A DNA stretch of 64,000 nucleotides, from positions 124,001 through 188,000 of the forward strand of contig NZ_CANMRQ010000003.1 in the NCBI RefSeq assembly GCF_947500325.1, in the 5' to 3' direction. A model generated the notes under the pieces. The model saw nothing but the letters and a program-made list of their open reading frames with translations. It did not search any database and was not told where the DNA came from. This document shows positions 62,867 through 64,000 of the stretch, piece by piece. Positions within the stretch are counted from its first letter, which is position 1, and each line of letters opens with the position of its first letter. The translations under genes were made by a program, and so were the position numbers. The stretch comes from an uncultured Lacinutrix sp. Its GTDB lineage: Bacteria > Bacteroidota > Bacteroidia > Flavobacteriales > Flavobacteriaceae.

Positions 62867-62943
62867 TATACTACAAATTTGCAGTATAAAAAGGATTAAA
62901 ATTGACCTTTGTAGATAGGATACGTTTTACTGTAGACGAATGG
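62867..62943 (-). promoter_or_regulatory. Promoter of the GT4 gene: near-palindrome and shared upstream element
   Basis: A 22 bp palindrome with one mismatched pair (62867-62888) covers CAAATTTG (62874-62881), which lies where a -7 box is expected (one mismatch). At 62922-62943 is ACGTTTTAC-TGTAGACGAATGG, matching the REC-GT2 element at 50710-50730 except for one inserted base and two differences. A second GTAGA lies 21 bp to the left (62911). Confidence 0.55.
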
Positions 62944-62951
62944 AATAAGTC

Positions 62952-64000
62952 TTACGATTTAACTTTAATTAGTTTCGATTTAGAATCGTAAATAAAGTAA
63001 CTTATTTGAAAAACAAGCAATAGAAACATTGCTAAAATCTGCATATGCACTACTTCTTCTAAACTGTTATGACAAACAATTACTAATAGCATTTGAAGCA
63101 TTCCAAAAACACCAGAAAGTACAACAGGTATATAATTGTCTAAAGATAAATAGTAATAAGCAAAAATGTTTGAAATTGCGAATACACCAGTAGCCAATGC
63201 ATATTTCCATAATAAAGGTGCTACAGCTAAATAACTATCCCCAAATAAAAGTGTTATTGCTGTTTCTGGGAATAATGCACAAGCAAGAACTATTACAAAA
63301 GCTATAACTGCTATATATCCAACATATTTAAATAAAATTGGAGCTGTTGCTTTTCCTTCTTTTTTAAGTTTTACAACTGTTGGTAGTAATAACATAACAA
63401 ATAGCCAGGCAATAAAATAAACCACACGACCTATTAGTGCTAAAGAAGCATACAATCCAGCGTCATAAGATTCGAAGTAATGTTTTACTAAAAGTATGTC
63501 ACTATTATTAATAATAATTTGAGTTAGCTCGTAAAAAGCAGTGATTATAAAAAAGCTTTTAACTTGTTTCGCTTTTGTTGCTTCTATATTAACAACAGAT
63601 TTAAAGTTTAAGTTTTTAAGCTTAAAAGGCATTAAACCAAAAGCAAAAGAAATTAAAATACCTATTGCTATAACTACAGAAGATTCAATATTAAAGAAGA
63701 GAATTAATGCTAAAGTGATTAATAAACGACTTAGCATTTCGGTTTTATAAGTAATAGATAATGATTTAAATTCTTTTTTTCCTTGAAAAACACCTCTATT
63801 AACACTCATTAAAAAGTATAGTGGTACTCCTATTCCAAAAATAACAAACATACTAGAAGACGTTGTATTGAAAAGTAATTGCAATTGTTTTGAAAAAACA
63901 ATGATTAAAACCCCAAAACCAATACCAACTACAGTAGCATTCTTATAAATTTTGGAAATAAAACTAGTAAAGGTTTTATCTTCAAAAACTACAGAGAATT
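62952..64000 (-). CDS. Oligosaccharide flippase (Wzx/MVF-like), N-terminus beyond the window
   Basis: The frame is open to the right edge, giving at least 349 residues; the TTG at 63884 is not a credible start because the conserved helical sequence continues upstream (YKNATVVGIGFGVLIIVFSKQ). About ten hydrophobic helices are visible, with PLYFLMSVNRGVFQGKKEFK, a loop typical of polysaccharide flippases that translocate lipid-linked oligosaccharides. It lies upstream of the GT4 gene on the same strand; the glycan locus clearly continues past the window. Confidence 0.85.
   Translation of the reverse strand, partial: FSVVFEDKTFTSFISKIYKNATVVGIGFGVLIIVFSKQLQLLFNTTSSSMFVIFGIGVPLYFLMSVNRGVFQGKKEFKSLSITYKTEMLSRLLITLALILFFNIESSVVIAIGILISFAFGLMPFKLKNLNFKSVVNIEATKAKQVKSFFIITAFYELTQIIINNSDILLVKHYFESYDAGLYASLALIGRVVYFIAWLFVMLLLPTVVKLKKEGKATAPILFKYVGYIAVIAFVIVLACALFPETAITLLFGDSYLAVAPLLWKYALATGVFAISNIFAYYYLSLDNYIPVVLSGVFGMLQMLLVIVCHNSLEEVVHMQILAMFLLLVFQISYFIYDSKSKLIKVKS

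Noticed and set aside
62952-63884. Flippase starting with TTG at 63884
   Set aside because: The frame is open to the end of the window and the upstream codons encode a further hydrophobic helix, so the gene is cut by the window edge.

Overview
This is strongly AT-rich DNA from a member of the Bacteroidota, almost certainly a marine-type Flavobacteriaceae. The signs are secreted proteins with T9SS-type C-terminal sorting domains, a gliding-motility gldF/gldG gene beside dnaN, flavobacterial-type PurC and PhoH, a SusC-style TonB receptor with an N-terminal carboxypeptidase-like domain, promoters of the TAnnTTTG (-7) type, and genes mostly without clear Shine-Dalgarno sequences. I saw no rRNA, tRNA, insertion sequence, prophage or CRISPR array.

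Layout. 1-5.7 kb: the end of a small zinc-ribbon protein, two divergent membrane-linked patatin phospholipases, a fatty-acid desaturase and a Crp/Fnr regulator, so a lipid theme. 5.8-28.3 kb: a block of secreted proteins: a two-catalytic-domain GH18 chitinase, a penicillin-binding-like serine hydrolase, a tandem DUF3857 pair of which one has lost its transglutaminase residues, a 1390-residue T9SS cargo protein, an AGCS amino-acid symporter, and two metalloproteases (M43-like and M12B-like) that share a module and a sorting domain. 28.4-36.2 kb: housekeeping and motility (purC, phoH, SAM hydrolase, a fused gldF-gldG, dnaN).

36.2-40.5 kb: a persulfide/sulfite/thiosulfate locus: a Crp/Fnr regulator with a Cys cluster, a TauE-type exporter, a persulfide-dioxygenase/double-rhodanese protein and two YeeE/YedE-type channels. 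Two promoters carry a TGTAAC-N4-GTTACA operator whose centre lies exactly 33 bp from the centre of the -7 box. A third, perfect copy with the same geometry lies beyond the operon and points at a short gene-free stretch ending in a hairpin, which may encode a small RNA.

40.7-47.6 kb: a CheY-like regulator, then a TonB-dependent receptor whose stop codon overlaps the start of a histidine kinase with a YfiR-like sensor; then an MtfA-like peptidase, a HAD phosphatase and a small unknown protein.

47.9-64 kb: a glycan assembly/export locus of unusual composition. manA, a pseudo-glycosyltransferase and a response-regulator/GT2 fusion run leftward; a 1029-residue GT-C-like membrane protein, an Ig-like exported protein and a membrane-tethered GH5-like enzyme run rightward from the same intergenic region. 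They are followed by a LolA-like protein/RND transporter/outer-membrane barrel trio, a GT4 enzyme and a flippase that runs off the window. Two promoters of this locus (REC-GT2 and GT4) share a 21-22 bp element at the same distance from the -7 position, suggesting a common activator. This locus and the sulfur regulon with its orphan operator are the best candidates here for undescribed biology.
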